A stretch of 64,000 bases of DNA from Thermoguttaceae bacterium (GCA_017405595.1 JAFRAC010000013.1:1-64000); one strand, 5' to 3'; numbered from the stretch's first letter, positions 48,851 through 57,182 are shown. The notes: generated by a model from the sequence alone, not told the origin. Numbers and translations are program-made.

Positions 48851-50413
48851 CTAACGTGTATGACTCAGGAACCAGGTATAGAGATCCGCATTATTATAAG
48901 TCACCGTCCAGCAGTTGTGGCCGACACCGGAATAGAGGGTCAGATCGACCTTCGTACCGCCGGCCGCGCGGATCGCGTTCACCATATCGACACTCCGCTG
49001 ATACGAGACGCTCGTATCGGAGGTGCCGTGGAACACCCAGATCGGAATATCGACCAGAAGAGAGGCATACGCCGTATTCGACCAGCCGCAGAGGGGTGCG
49101 GCGGCGGCAAACTTCTCGGGCGCGGCGATGAGAACGTCCCACGTGCCGTGCCCCCCCATCGACGGGCCGGTCACATAGAGGCGGCTCGTATCGACCGGCA
49201 GTTTCGCAATCACCTCGTCGAGCAGGGTCAGAACCTGAGATGCCGACCAGGACCCGCCCGCCGGACAGCAGGGGGAAACGGTAATAAACTTCCAGGTAGC
49301 CCCCGCACTTGTCTCGACCAGATAGGGAGGGCCGAGCGTCTTGACCGCGGCGGTGCTCCCCCGTTCCCCGCCCCCGTGCAAAAAGAGCATGAGCGGATAC
49401 CCCTTCGAGGTGCGCGCCGAATCGTCGGACGGAATAAAGAGCCAGTAGGAAAGGCCGGTCGACGAATCAGTATAGAGGATCTGTTTGCCGGCGTTGGGCA
49501 GCTCATCAGGCGTGTTTTCGACCCGGCCCGGATCGGCCATCACCGAGATATCCGAAAAGACGGCGGTTCCGGAGGCCCCGGAGAACCCGACATAACCGCC
49601 CGAAAGAGTATCGTCGTCAAGCGCGATCAGCGTATCGTTCCCGATGCCGAACGCCACCTGCCCTTCGGCAGACTGCATCCAGACCGTGTAGGTTACACCC
49701 GCGCTGAACTCGGCATAAGCGGAGCGCAACCGGGTCATCTCGCCGCGTTCATCAACATAGTAGAGCGTAACCTTCTCAGAATCGATTTCGGCATAATAGC
49801 GGGCGCCGGAATCCTGCACCGCCGCTTCCATTCCCGCGCGGAAATCCCCCGTCCCGCAAAAGTCGGCCACCACGCAAAGATCGTCGGCGAAATCACCGTA
49901 ATCGCAGACCGCCTCGACCTCGCCCCGGTCGCCGTTAATCGTCAGTTTCCCGTTCCTGGCCGTGACCCCCGAAACGTTATCGCCGAAGAGGCCCCAGTTC
50001 GAGATGTTCGACGGATAAATCTCATACGACTTCGAAATTTCGGGAAGCGCGTCGTTATTCTTGAACCAGCAGGACGAAAGAACCGCGTAATCGCCGGGCC
50101 CGATAAACCCGTCCCCGTCCCAATCGCACGACGCGCGGTACCCCGATTTCCCCCGCTGGGTAAACCAGGCGTAGCTCAGATACGAAAGTTCCGCCGGCCC
50201 GATAAACCCATCCCCGTCGGCATCGTAAATCGAGGTGATATAGACATCACCCGACGCATACCCTTTCGGCGCAGCTTCGGTCGGGTCGGGAATCGCAACC
50301 GGAACGTCGGCAATTTCGGCGGCAAACTCGGCGGCGGCGGTCTCGCCCCCCGCCCAGACAGCGAGCAGATGACGGTCTTCGAGCGATTCAAATTTCAGCA
50401 CGCGTTTTTTCAT
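48851..50413 (-). CDS. Signature-EF-hand-jelly-roll-hydrolase protein (long paralogue 2)
   Basis: 520 residues with the same four-part architecture as its neighbours: signature LKFESLEDRHLLAVWAGGE, paired calcium loops DADGDGFIGPAE and DWDGDGFIGPGD, jelly-roll domain and hydrolase domain. The nucleophile elbow is GPSMGGHGTWD, the acid lies in HGTSDTSVS and the His in GVGHNCW. Residues 60-150 are nearly identical to the other long copies, while the jelly-roll and hydrolase parts differ more, suggesting recent duplication plus diversification of the catalytic region. The gap to the next copy is only 48 bases and has no terminator, so the array may be co-transcribed. Confidence 0.88.
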   Translation of the reverse strand: MKKRVLKFESLEDRHLLAVWAGGETAAAEFAAEIADVPVAIPDPTEAAPKGYASGDVYITSIYDADGDGFIGPAELSYLSYAWFTQRGKSGYRASCDWDGDGFIGPGDYAVLSSCWFKNNDALPEISKSYEIYPSNISNWGLFGDNVSGVTARNGKLTINGDRGEVEAVCDYGDFADDLCVVADFCGTGDFRAGMEAAVQDSGARYYAEIDSEKVTLYYVDERGEMTRLRSAYAEFSAGVTYTVWMQSAEGQVAFGIGNDTLIALDDDTLSGGYVGFSGASGTAVFSDISVMADPGRVENTPDELPNAGKQILYTDSSTGLSYWLFIPSDDSARTSKGYPLMLFLHGGGERGSTAAVKTLGPPYLVETSAGATWKFITVSPCCPAGGSWSASQVLTLLDEVIAKLPVDTSRLYVTGPSMGGHGTWDVLIAAPEKFAAAAPLCGWSNTAYASLLVDIPIWVFHGTSDTSVSYQRSVDMVNAIRAAGGTKVDLTLYSGVGHNCWTVTYNNADLYTWFLSHTR

Positions 50414-50461
50414 CGGACAATCCTTAAAAGGGTCAATCGGAAATCAAGAACGGGTTTCTTT

Positions 50462-52030
50462 CTAACGTGTATTGCTCAGGAACCAGGTGTAAAGGTCAGG
50501 ATTATTGTAAGTGACCGTCCAGCAGTTATGGCCGACCCCTTCGTAGAGGGTGATTTGGGCTTTCGTCCCCCCAGCGGTGCGGATGGCGTTAATCATCTCG
50601 ACACTCCGCTGATACGAGACGTTCGGATCGGAGGTGCCGTGAAACGCCCAGATCGGAATATCGACCAGAAGCGAGGCGTACGCCGTATTCGACCAGCCGC
50701 AAAGGGGCGCGGCGGCGGCGAACTTTTCGGGCGCGGCAATGAGCAGATCCCAGACGCCGTGCCCCCCCATCGAAAGGCCGGTCGCATAGATACGGCTCGT
50801 ATCAACCGGAAGCTCCGAAGCGATTTGGTCGATCAGTGTCAGAAGCTGAGAGGCCGACCAGGTCGCCCCTTTCGGGCAGACCGGCGAAACGGTAATAAAG
50901 GGCCACGTCTCCCCCGCGCTCGTGCCGACCAGCATGGGCGGACCGTAACTCTTGACCGCGTTGGCATTCCCCTTTTCCCCGCTCCCGTGCAGGAAGATCA
51001 TGAGCGGATACCCCTGCGGTGTACACGCCGAATCGTCGGACGGGTTAAAGAGCCAGTACGAAAGGCCGGTTACCGGATCGGTATAGAGAATCTGCTGACC
51101 CCGGTTCGGAAGATCGTCAACGGTATTTTCGACCTTTTCGGGATCGAACTCCACCGTAATATTCGAGAAGACGGCAGTACCGGCGGAACCGTAGAACCCG
51201 ACGTAACCGCCCGAGAGAGTGCTGTCGTCCAGCGCGGCGAGCGTCTCTCCGTTCGCGCCGAACGCCACCTGCCCCTCGGCAGCCTGCATCCAGACCGTCC
51301 AGGTAACCCCCTCGCTGAACTCGGCACGGGCCCTGCGCAGACGGGTCATTTCGCCGCTTTCACTCACGCAGTAGAGGGTCACCCCTTCCGGATCCATTTC
51401 GGCGTAATAACGGGCGCCCGAATCCTGCACCGCCAGTTCGATTCCCGCACGGAAATCCCCGGTCCCCTTAAAATCGGCGGTCACGCGCAGATTATCGGCA
51501 AACTCGCCGTAATCGCAGACCGCCTCGACCTCGCCGCGGCCGCCGTCAATCGTCAATTTCCCGTTTCGGGCCGTGGCCGCCGAAGGGGTGTCGCCGAACA
51601 GGCCCCAGTTCGAAATATCGGACGGGTATATTTCGTACGACTTCGAACTTTCGGGAAGCGCGTCGTTATGCTGAAACCAGCAGGACGAAAGAACGGCATA
51701 GTCGCCCGGCCCGATAAACCCGTCCCCGTCCCAGTCGCACGACGCGCGGTACCCCGATTTCCCCCGCTGGGTAAACCAGGAATAACTCATATACGAGAGT
51801 TCCGACGGCCCGATAAACCCGTCCCCGTCGGCATCGTAAACCGACGAGATGTAAACGTCGCCCGACGCATACCCTTTCGGCACAGCCCCGGTCGGTTCGG
51901 GAATCGCAACCGGCGCGTCGGAAAGCGTTTCAGCGGCAGCCAGTTCCGCCGCGCCCGCTTCCCCTCCCGCCCAAACAGCGAGCAGATGACGCTCTTCAAG
52001 CGATTCGAATTTCAGCGTGCGGTTTTTCAT
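50462..52030 (-). CDS. Signature-EF-hand-jelly-roll-hydrolase protein (long paralogue 3)
   Basis: 522 residues, the first long copy in transcription order. It starts LKFESLEERHLLAVWAGGEAG, and has loops DADGDGFIGPSE and DWDGDGFIGPGD. The hydrolase triad is Ser in GLSMGGHGVWD, Asp in HGTSDPNVS and His in GVGHNCW. The oxyanion region reads IFLHGSGEKGNAN instead of ERGNP in the others. The spacer upstream contains a decayed 3' end of a further copy. Confidence 0.88.
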   Translation of the reverse strand: MKNRTLKFESLEERHLLAVWAGGEAGAAELAAAETLSDAPVAIPEPTGAVPKGYASGDVYISSVYDADGDGFIGPSELSYMSYSWFTQRGKSGYRASCDWDGDGFIGPGDYAVLSSCWFQHNDALPESSKSYEIYPSDISNWGLFGDTPSAATARNGKLTIDGGRGEVEAVCDYGEFADNLRVTADFKGTGDFRAGIELAVQDSGARYYAEMDPEGVTLYCVSESGEMTRLRRARAEFSEGVTWTVWMQAAEGQVAFGANGETLAALDDSTLSGGYVGFYGSAGTAVFSNITVEFDPEKVENTVDDLPNRGQQILYTDPVTGLSYWLFNPSDDSACTPQGYPLMIFLHGSGEKGNANAVKSYGPPMLVGTSAGETWPFITVSPVCPKGATWSASQLLTLIDQIASELPVDTSRIYATGLSMGGHGVWDLLIAAPEKFAAAAPLCGWSNTAYASLLVDIPIWAFHGTSDPNVSYQRSVEMINAIRTAGGTKAQITLYEGVGHNCWTVTYNNPDLYTWFLSNTR

Positions 52031-52071
52031 AGGCGAACCCTTTTAAGGGCCAAACGGAAATCAGGAACGGG

Positions 52072-52175
52072 TTTCTTTCAAATGGGTATGACTCAGGAAC
52101 CAGGTATCGCGGCCGGAATTATCGCAAACGACCGTCCGGCAACGGCAGCCGACCCCTTCGCAAAGGGTAATTCCG
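52072..52175 (-). pseudogene. 3' remnant of another hydrolase paralogue
   Basis: Minus-strand translation gives ITLCEGVGCRCRTVVCDN...TWFLSHTH, which aligns with ITLYEGVGHNCWTVTYNNPDLYTWFLSNTR at the end of long paralogue 3. The catalytic His is Cys, the stop has become Leu (read-through of a few codons), and no upstream hydrolase sequence remains. The next 180 bases up to 52356 hold nothing recognisable. Confidence 0.75.
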
Positions 52176-52356
52176 GATTCCCCCCCGCAGCCGGACGCCG
52201 CCCCGAAAAGCCCGCCGGGCGGCAAAAAGCCTGCTCTCCCCCCTCGCCCCAATTATACCTTATTCCGCCGATATTTTCAATCAACCCGCGAAGCGTGCCG
52301 GCACATCCCCCATCCCTCCGAAAATATCCCCGCGGGAAAAGACCTTCTTCTCCGGA

Positions 52357-53163
52357 TCAGCGGGACTGGCTCAGCAGCCACCGGAAGAGTTCGCCGTCGG
52401 CAACCGCACCGTCCCAGCAGCCGTGCCCGCAGCCGCAAAAGAGGGTCAGGCGCGCCTTTTCGCCGCCGAGCGCTTTAATTGCGCGAAATATGGCGATACT
52501 CCGTTCGGGAAGAACCACATCGTCGGCATCGCCGTGAAACGCCCAAATCGGAACATCGAGCAGTTTCGGCGCGTTGGCCGGATCGCAGCCTCCGCAAAGG
52601 GGAGCGCCGGCGGCGAACCGGTCGGGCGCCTTACCAAGAATCATCCAGGTTCCGTACCCCCCCATCGAAATTCCCATCACATAGACGCGGTCGGGATCGA
52701 CCGGATATTCCGCCGTCACACGGTCGAGGATCGGAAGAATCTGTTCCGCCGACCAGCGGCTTTCGCTCGGGCACGCCGGAGACACCGTAATGAAGGGCCA
52801 GGTTGTACCCCCGTCCCGATCGGCGAGTGCCGGTATTCCAATGCTTCTTAAATGGTTGGGATCCGCCCCCTCGCCCGCCCCGTGTAAAAAGAGAAGGAGG
52901 GGAAACCCCTTCTCCGTTTTTTCCGACTCGTTCACCGGCAGAAAGAGCCAGTAGGGGATTTCCGTCAGAGGCTCTTCGCTCGGCAGATACTCTTCACCGG
53001 GCAAATCGGCTTCTTCCGGCGACCGGAACGGCTGCCCGACCGGCGCGATGATCGAAAGGAGGACCTGTTTTCCCGGCGCGGGAAGATCCTGCCCCGCGGC
53101 GGCCGCAAAACAGGCCAGCAGCAAAACAACGCAAAAAACCACGGCGGCAAATGTTTTCTTCAT
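52357..53163 (-). CDS. Secreted alpha/beta hydrolase (short paralogue 2)
   Basis: 268 residues from MKKTFAAVVF, with a signal peptide ending near FAAAAGQ. Triad: Ser in GISMGGYGTWM, Asp in HGDADDVVLP and His in CGHGCWDG. The mature N-terminus DLPAPGKQVLLSIIAP and LPSEEPLTEIPYWLFLP closely match short paralogue 1. It is the head of the hydrolase array, behind a strong promoter. Confidence 0.88.
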   Translation of the reverse strand: MKKTFAAVVFCVVLLLACFAAAAGQDLPAPGKQVLLSIIAPVGQPFRSPEEADLPGEEYLPSEEPLTEIPYWLFLPVNESEKTEKGFPLLLFLHGAGEGADPNHLRSIGIPALADRDGGTTWPFITVSPACPSESRWSAEQILPILDRVTAEYPVDPDRVYVMGISMGGYGTWMILGKAPDRFAAGAPLCGGCDPANAPKLLDVPIWAFHGDADDVVLPERSIAIFRAIKALGGEKARLTLFCGCGHGCWDGAVADGELFRWLLSQSR

Positions 53164-53223
53164 CGGAGATTCCATTGTCTATAGAGGCGTTTTTGAAGAC
53201 TGTTCCCCCGTTCACTCTTCAGA

Positions 53224-53252
53224 ATTGTATCCCTCGGACCGGACCGGTTCAA
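53224..53252 (-). promoter_or_regulatory. Promoter of the hydrolase array
   Basis: Minus strand: -35 TTGAAC, 17-bp spacer, -10 TACAAT, about 55 bases before short paralogue 2. Confidence 0.7.
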
Positions 53253-53294
53253 TAGTTTGGGCCGATCGCCGACCGTTCCGTTCCGCGGGAAATC

Positions 53295-53323
53295 TTGAAC
53301 ATTTTGAGACGGCGGTATAAAAT
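53295..53323 (+). promoter_or_regulatory. Promoter of the J-like/MshEN gene
   Basis: Plus strand: -35 TTGAAC, 17-bp spacer, -10 TAAAAT, about 70 bases before the ATG. It is back to back with the hydrolase promoter in the 236-base divergent gap. Confidence 0.7.
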
Positions 53324-53399
53324 GACCGCTGAACGAAACGTCAAACGGATCACCGCGGAGCCGGCCCCGCCGGCATAAGAGCAGAAAGCGCAAAAGATT

Positions 53400-54449
53400 A
53401 TGGCGGACAAAAAAATCGACGTCTATCGGGACTGGCTGAAAATCACGGCGACCAACCGCCCCTTGAACTACTACCAGATTCTGAAACTCAAACCGTTTGA
53501 AGACGATACGGCGGTCATCCGCGACCATTACCGGAAACTGAACGCCTATATCCGGAAATTCGCAACCGGCGACTACATCGACGAATCGCAGGAACTGCTC
53601 AACGAGCTGGCGAAAGGAATGCTCTGCCTGACCGACAAGGAGCGGAAAGCCGAATACGACGAATCGCTCGGCCGCAAAAGCGCGCCCGACGCCGGCCGGG
53701 CGGCAAGCCGTTCGTTCGACGAGATCCTTGTACGGAACAAGGTCGTTGCACCTGAAAACCTGAAAAAGGCGAAACAGTACGCCGATGCGGTCGGGCTCGA
53801 CCTGCACATGGCAATCATTCAGCAGAAACTCGCGCCGCAGGAACAGGTCATGCTGGCGTTCGCCGAATCGGAAGGCCTGCCGTTCATTAACCTGAACGAA
53901 ATTCCGGTCGACGAATATTACGCCCCGCAGATCGACCCGAACATGGCGCGGTCCCATTCGTTCGTACCGGTCATGGCCGACATGGGCAAACTGATCCTCG
54001 CCTCGCCGGTTCCCCTTTCGCTCGATGTGGAAGAGCAGCTTCGGGTACTCTTCGATATGCCGATCCGCAGCGCGATCTGCACTCCCGGCCAGGTCAACGC
54101 GGCGATCGCGAAATACTACCCCCGCGACGCGGTCCAGCAGATCGTCCGTCCCGCCGCCGCGGCGGGGAAAAAGGGGAAAGACGCCGGCGGCGAACAGGCG
54201 AAAACGGTGAAAGTGCGGAAAAACCGCGCCGCGAAACCGGAACTCACCGCCGAAGCGAAGAAGAACCGGATTCTGTTCACCGTGATGGGGTTCTGTCTCT
54301 GTATGATGGCGGGCTTTTTCCTCGGCTGGTTCACGCACAAGATGCCCCAGATCAAAGACGGACTCATTCCCGGCTCGATCGCGGCGGTCATCGGCGCGGC
54401 CGCCGGCTTTTTCGCCGGCGGCATTTTCGGCGAACGGGAAGAAGAATAG
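53400..54449 (+). CDS. Degenerate J-domain / MshEN / membrane protein
   Basis: 349 residues. Residues about 20-90 look like a J domain (NYYQILKLKPFEDDTAVIRDHYRKLN ... LTDKERKAEYDESLG) but lack the HPD tripeptide, so DnaK stimulation is unlikely. Residues about 105-255 resemble the MshEN/GspE N-terminal domain of secretion ATPases (SFDEILVRNKVVAPENLKKAK, QEQVMLAFAESEGLPFINLNE), without any ATPase following. After a basic linker there are two transmembrane segments (about 290-315 and 325-345) with a glycine-rich second one. It could be an adaptor that binds a ligand or a secretion ATPase at the membrane. No secretion genes are adjacent. Confidence 0.75.
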   Translation: MADKKIDVYRDWLKITATNRPLNYYQILKLKPFEDDTAVIRDHYRKLNAYIRKFATGDYIDESQELLNELAKGMLCLTDKERKAEYDESLGRKSAPDAGRAASRSFDEILVRNKVVAPENLKKAKQYADAVGLDLHMAIIQQKLAPQEQVMLAFAESEGLPFINLNEIPVDEYYAPQIDPNMARSHSFVPVMADMGKLILASPVPLSLDVEEQLRVLFDMPIRSAICTPGQVNAAIAKYYPRDAVQQIVRPAAAAGKKGKDAGGEQAKTVKVRKNRAAKPELTAEAKKNRILFTVMGFCLCMMAGFFLGWFTHKMPQIKDGLIPGSIAAVIGAAAGFFAGGIFGEREEE

Positions 54450-54824
54450 CGGGACAGATTCGAGATTCGACAATACTCAATAATATACATAACTCACGGA
54501 ATCATTGACGGTTAGACAGCGGAATCGGCACGCCGGATTGTGCGGACCGTCCCTGCCCCGCAAAGATTTCCGCCGAACAGGCCTTCCGCGCAAGCGGAAC
54601 CGCCGGACGCCCTTTCCTCAACATTTCCTCGGGGGAAAGGGAGTTTTTTTTGGGGGGGGAAACGGCGGCAGAGCAAACAAGCCTGCCGACTCTCTTTTCC
54701 GGCATTCTGAGTTTTCTGTATAACTACCTGCAACTGCACTTTCCAAAGAATCAGTCTCATACTGCTTTGAAGTCAGGACAGAAAAGGGGGAATGGCAAAA
54801 GCACAGGCCCTAACGTTCCGCAAA
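54450..54824. other. Intergenic stretch with a structured 3' segment
   Basis: No gene seen. The first 200 bases form several small hairpins (for example tccgc-gcaa-gcgga near 54588) ending at the terminator; this is a long 3' UTR or a small RNA. The remaining 170 bases show nothing. Confidence 0.4.
54610..54651 (+). terminator. Intrinsic terminator after the J-like gene
   Basis: Plus strand: 8-bp stem ccctttcc/ggaaaggg then ag and eight T, 160 bases after the stop codon. Confidence 0.75.
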
Positions 54825-55679
54825 TCATTCTGTGACCGCCGCAACCGCCGGGCGGAACCCCAGGTTGCTGTAACGGTTTACGGAAAAGTCGCCGCTGCGT
54901 TTCGCCGAACGGCAGTTCGCGGCGGGGTCGTCCCAGCTTCCGCCCCGGAAGACGCGGCATGCTCCTCCGGCGGGACCCCCGGGGTCTGTAGTGGGGGAAT
55001 CGGCGTAGTTGTCGTCGATGAACGTGTCGGAACACCATTCCCACACGTTCCCGTGCATGTCATACAGTCCCCAGGCGTTCGGCTCTTTCTGCCTGACCTC
55101 CTGCGCCGAACGAAAGCTGTTCGCGTTGTACCATCCCATACTGTCAAGATCGCCGGATCCCCCATAGGGTCCTTCCGAACCCGCCCGGCAGGCGTATTCC
55201 CACTCGGCTTCGGTCGGCAGCGACATAGATAAACCGGTCTGTTCGCTGAACTTCGCGCAGAAATCCTGACATTCGTCCCAGCCGACGAAGTAGACCGGGT
55301 ATGACGGGCCTTCGTCGGCGGGGTTTGCGACCGGCCTGCTGCCGGTTACGCTCAGCCACATCTCCTGAGTGACTTCGGTTTCCAGGAGCCAGAATCCGCG
55401 CGTGAGTGTTACCGGATGAAGCCGCTCGTTGTTCTGACGGTCCGGTTCGGAATCGGGGCTTCCCATCATGAATTCACCGGCGGGACACCAGCGGAACGCG
55501 TATTCGATACCGCCGACGGTAACTGTTTTCCTTTCGCCGGGAACGGTTCCTGCGGCGAAAGTTCCGCCGTTATTCCCGCGGGAAATCCCCGTGTCCGGTT
55601 CGGCCGAAACAGACCGCGAAACCGCCGCGGCCGCAACAAGCGCAAACAGAACCGGGAGAATCCGAAAACTTGTTTTCAT
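54825..55679 (-). CDS. Secreted SUMF1-domain protein (probably not a formylglycine generator)
   Basis: 284 residues with a signal peptide (MKTSFRILPVLFALVAAAAVSRSVSA). The FGE-sulfatase fold is complete: CPAGEFMMGSPDSE, LLETEVTQEMW, LPTEAEWEYACRAG, GLYDMHGNVWEWCSD, RVFRGGSWDD and NLGFRPA. In true formylglycine-generating enzymes two Cys near the end bind copper (SYxCHxxYC). Here that stretch reads SWDDPAANC, so only the second Cys remains and sulfatase activation is doubtful. Secreted SUMF1 proteins of this kind are common in planctomycetes, with unknown roles. No sulfatase is adjacent. Confidence 0.88.
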   Translation of the reverse strand: MKTSFRILPVLFALVAAAAVSRSVSAEPDTGISRGNNGGTFAAGTVPGERKTVTVGGIEYAFRWCPAGEFMMGSPDSEPDRQNNERLHPVTLTRGFWLLETEVTQEMWLSVTGSRPVANPADEGPSYPVYFVGWDECQDFCAKFSEQTGLSMSLPTEAEWEYACRAGSEGPYGGSGDLDSMGWYNANSFRSAQEVRQKEPNAWGLYDMHGNVWEWCSDTFIDDNYADSPTTDPGGPAGGACRVFRGGSWDDPAANCRSAKRSGDFSVNRYSNLGFRPAVAAVTE

Positions 55680-55760
55680 GGAAAGGCACCTCTTTTTTCG
55701 AGGGGTAAAAGGGACTTGCGCCGGACGGGAAAATGAGCCGCGCCCGGCCGGCCGCCTGTA

Positions 55761-55788
55761 AGGTTAAGAATTCGCCGGGGCTTGTCAA
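55761..55788 (-). promoter_or_regulatory. Promoter of the SUMF1-domain gene
   Basis: Minus strand: perfect -35 TTGACA, 16-bp spacer, -10 TAACCT, about 80 bases before the ATG. Confidence 0.5.
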
Positions 55789-55816
55789 GGGATTTCGGCG
55801 CGGCGGTTCCCGCATC

Positions 55817-55845
55817 TTGCACCCTTCCCTTCCCGGCAATAAAAT
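55817..55845 (+). promoter_or_regulatory. Promoter of the lysozyme-like gene
   Basis: Plus strand: -35 TTGCAC, 17-bp spacer, -10 TAAAAT, about 55 bases before the ATG at 55901. Confidence 0.65.
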
Positions 55846-55900
55846 GGGATTGTCCGGCGGGCATCCGCCTTTTGAAAACGAAGAATGAAAGAACACTCCG

Positions 55901-56568
55901 ATGAACCTGAACTCCCGTTCCCTCTGCAGAGCCGTTTCGGCCGCACCGCGGTTTCTCCTTTTCTGCACGCTTGCGGCGGTTTTGCTTTTCGCCGCTCATT
56001 CCCCCGCCGCGAAAAAGAAGGCGGAAAAGCCTGGCACCGCCGCGGCGGGACGCGCCTCCGAAGAACTCACTCCCGAAGAGATTATCTGGAACTATCTCTA
56101 CGAAAAGATCGGGAATCCATATGGAACCGCCGGGCTGATGGGGAACCTGTATGCCGAATCGACCCTCCATTCGAACAACCTTCAGAATTCGTATGAAAGG
56201 AAACTCGGCATGACCGACGACGAATATACCGACGCGGTCGACAGCGGCACGTACGAGAATTTCGTACGCGATGCCGCCGGGTATGGTCTGGCGCAGTGGA
56301 CGTTCTGGTCCCGAAAGAGGCGCTTCTCAAATTCGCGCGGGAACGGGGCGTGTCGATCGGCGATCTCGAAATGCAGCTCGATTACCTTTGGTATGAGCTG
56401 AGCGTGAAATACGCGCCGCTGGCGAAAGCGCTGAAGGAAGCCGGGTCGGTTCGCGAGGCGTCGGACGTGATTCTGCTGAAATACGAACGGCCCGCCGACC
56501 AAAGCGAAAAGGCGCAGCAGCGCCGCGCGTCGTTCGGGGAGAGGTATTTTCAGCGGTTCGCGCAATAG
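55901..56568 (+). pseudogene. Frameshifted phage-tail-lysozyme-like protein
   Basis: The first frame (55901-56401) gives a signal-like N-terminus and then EEIIWNYLYEKIGNPYGTAGLMGNLYAESTL and AAGYGLAQWTFWSRK, the phage-tail lysozyme (Phage_lysozyme2) pattern that often occurs in secreted peptidoglycan hydrolases. After SRK the reading frame is lost; the correct continuation EALLKFARERGVSIGDLEMQ is in the next frame (from about 56316 to the stop at 56568). Loss of one base within ccgaaagagg at 56311-56320 explains it. Joined, the product would have about 222 residues. It is a recent inactivation or a sequencing error; the rest looks unchanged. Confidence 0.8.
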
Positions 56569-56583
56569 TGGCGTTTCGGGGGG

Positions 56584-56782
56584 CGGGAAAGCGCTTCGCT
56601 GTTCCCGCAGGAGGGGAATTTCGGCGAGCCGGGGGTACCGATAGTCTGCAGCGAAGCTTGCCGGGGTTATCGAATCCAATACCCCCACTTGAAGAGTGGG
56701 GGCTTAGTGAATGTGTGTTTCAGCTTGCCGAAGGCGGCGGGGACTCCTCCCCCGTTTATAAAACGGGGGGTTCCTCCGCCGC
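56584..56782 (+). other. Cluster of three hairpins resembling an IS200/IS605-type end
   Basis: Within the 264-base gap between the lysozyme-like and tautomerase genes lie: gcgggaa/ttcccgc (56584-56609); cccccact/agtggggg with a 5-base loop (56682-56702), preceded by gaatcc; and cccccgttt/aaacggggg (56749-56769) inside outer arms gcggcgg/ccgccgc. The gaatcc-then-hairpin layout recalls the right end and guide-RNA tail of TnpB-type elements, but there is no transposase or nuclease gene, so this is at most a remnant or a non-autonomous element. Confidence 0.4.
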
Positions 56783-56832
56783 ACCGCGCTGATCAGCCGG
56801 TGAGCAAAGGAGCTTGGGGTGGTTCGCAAACC

Positions 56833-57060
56833 TTAGAACTTTTTCTCGCCGTTGAAGATGTACATCTTTTCGGAGTTCGGCTCGATCTCTTTTTTCACGA
56901 CGGTCTCTTCCCACTTCTCGGGGTCGATCTCTTCGAGGGAAATGGAGATCGCCTCTTGCGGGCATCCCCAAACTTCGAGAAGCGCCTGATTGATTCTTTC
57001 GACCAGCCTGGCCCGGATTTCAGCGGTTTTCGGGTGTCCTTTGATCGCAACGTACGGCAT
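56833..57060 (-). CDS. 4-oxalocrotonate tautomerase-family protein
   Basis: 75 residues from the ATG at 57060, beginning MPYVAIKGHPKTAEIRARL, so the mature protein would start with the catalytic Pro. The small beta-alpha-beta fold of the tautomerase superfamily fits the length; EEIDPEKWEETVVKKEI resembles the PptA/YwhB branch. The physiological substrate is unknown. A GGAG site lies 8 bases before the ATG. The longer frame to 57252 would bury the Pro and is rejected. It stands alone. Confidence 0.85.
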   Translation of the reverse strand: MPYVAIKGHPKTAEIRARLVERINQALLEVWGCPQEAISISLEEIDPEKWEETVVKKEIEPNSEKMYIFNGEKKF

Positions 57061-57153
57061 TTGAAAACTCCTCATGGAAAGTCGGTGAAGAATCTGTTCC
57101 GGTCTGTTTCGGGTCGGAAGACAAAACCTATTCGGAACAGCGGTCCAGGTCCG

Positions 57154-57182
57154 AGTATACCAGAATGAGAGAAGGATTTCAC
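57154..57182 (-). promoter_or_regulatory. Promoter of the tautomerase gene
   Basis: Minus strand: -35 GTGAAA, 17-bp spacer, -10 TATACT, about 90 bases before the ATG. Confidence 0.5.

Noticed and set aside
48860..52537. 1225-codon plus-strand open frame across the hydrolase array
   Set aside because: It is the mirror of the tandem hydrolase genes; its repeats follow the duplicated real genes, its composition (Arg, Pro, Gly, Asp) is that of antisense frames, and no signal or domain is visible.
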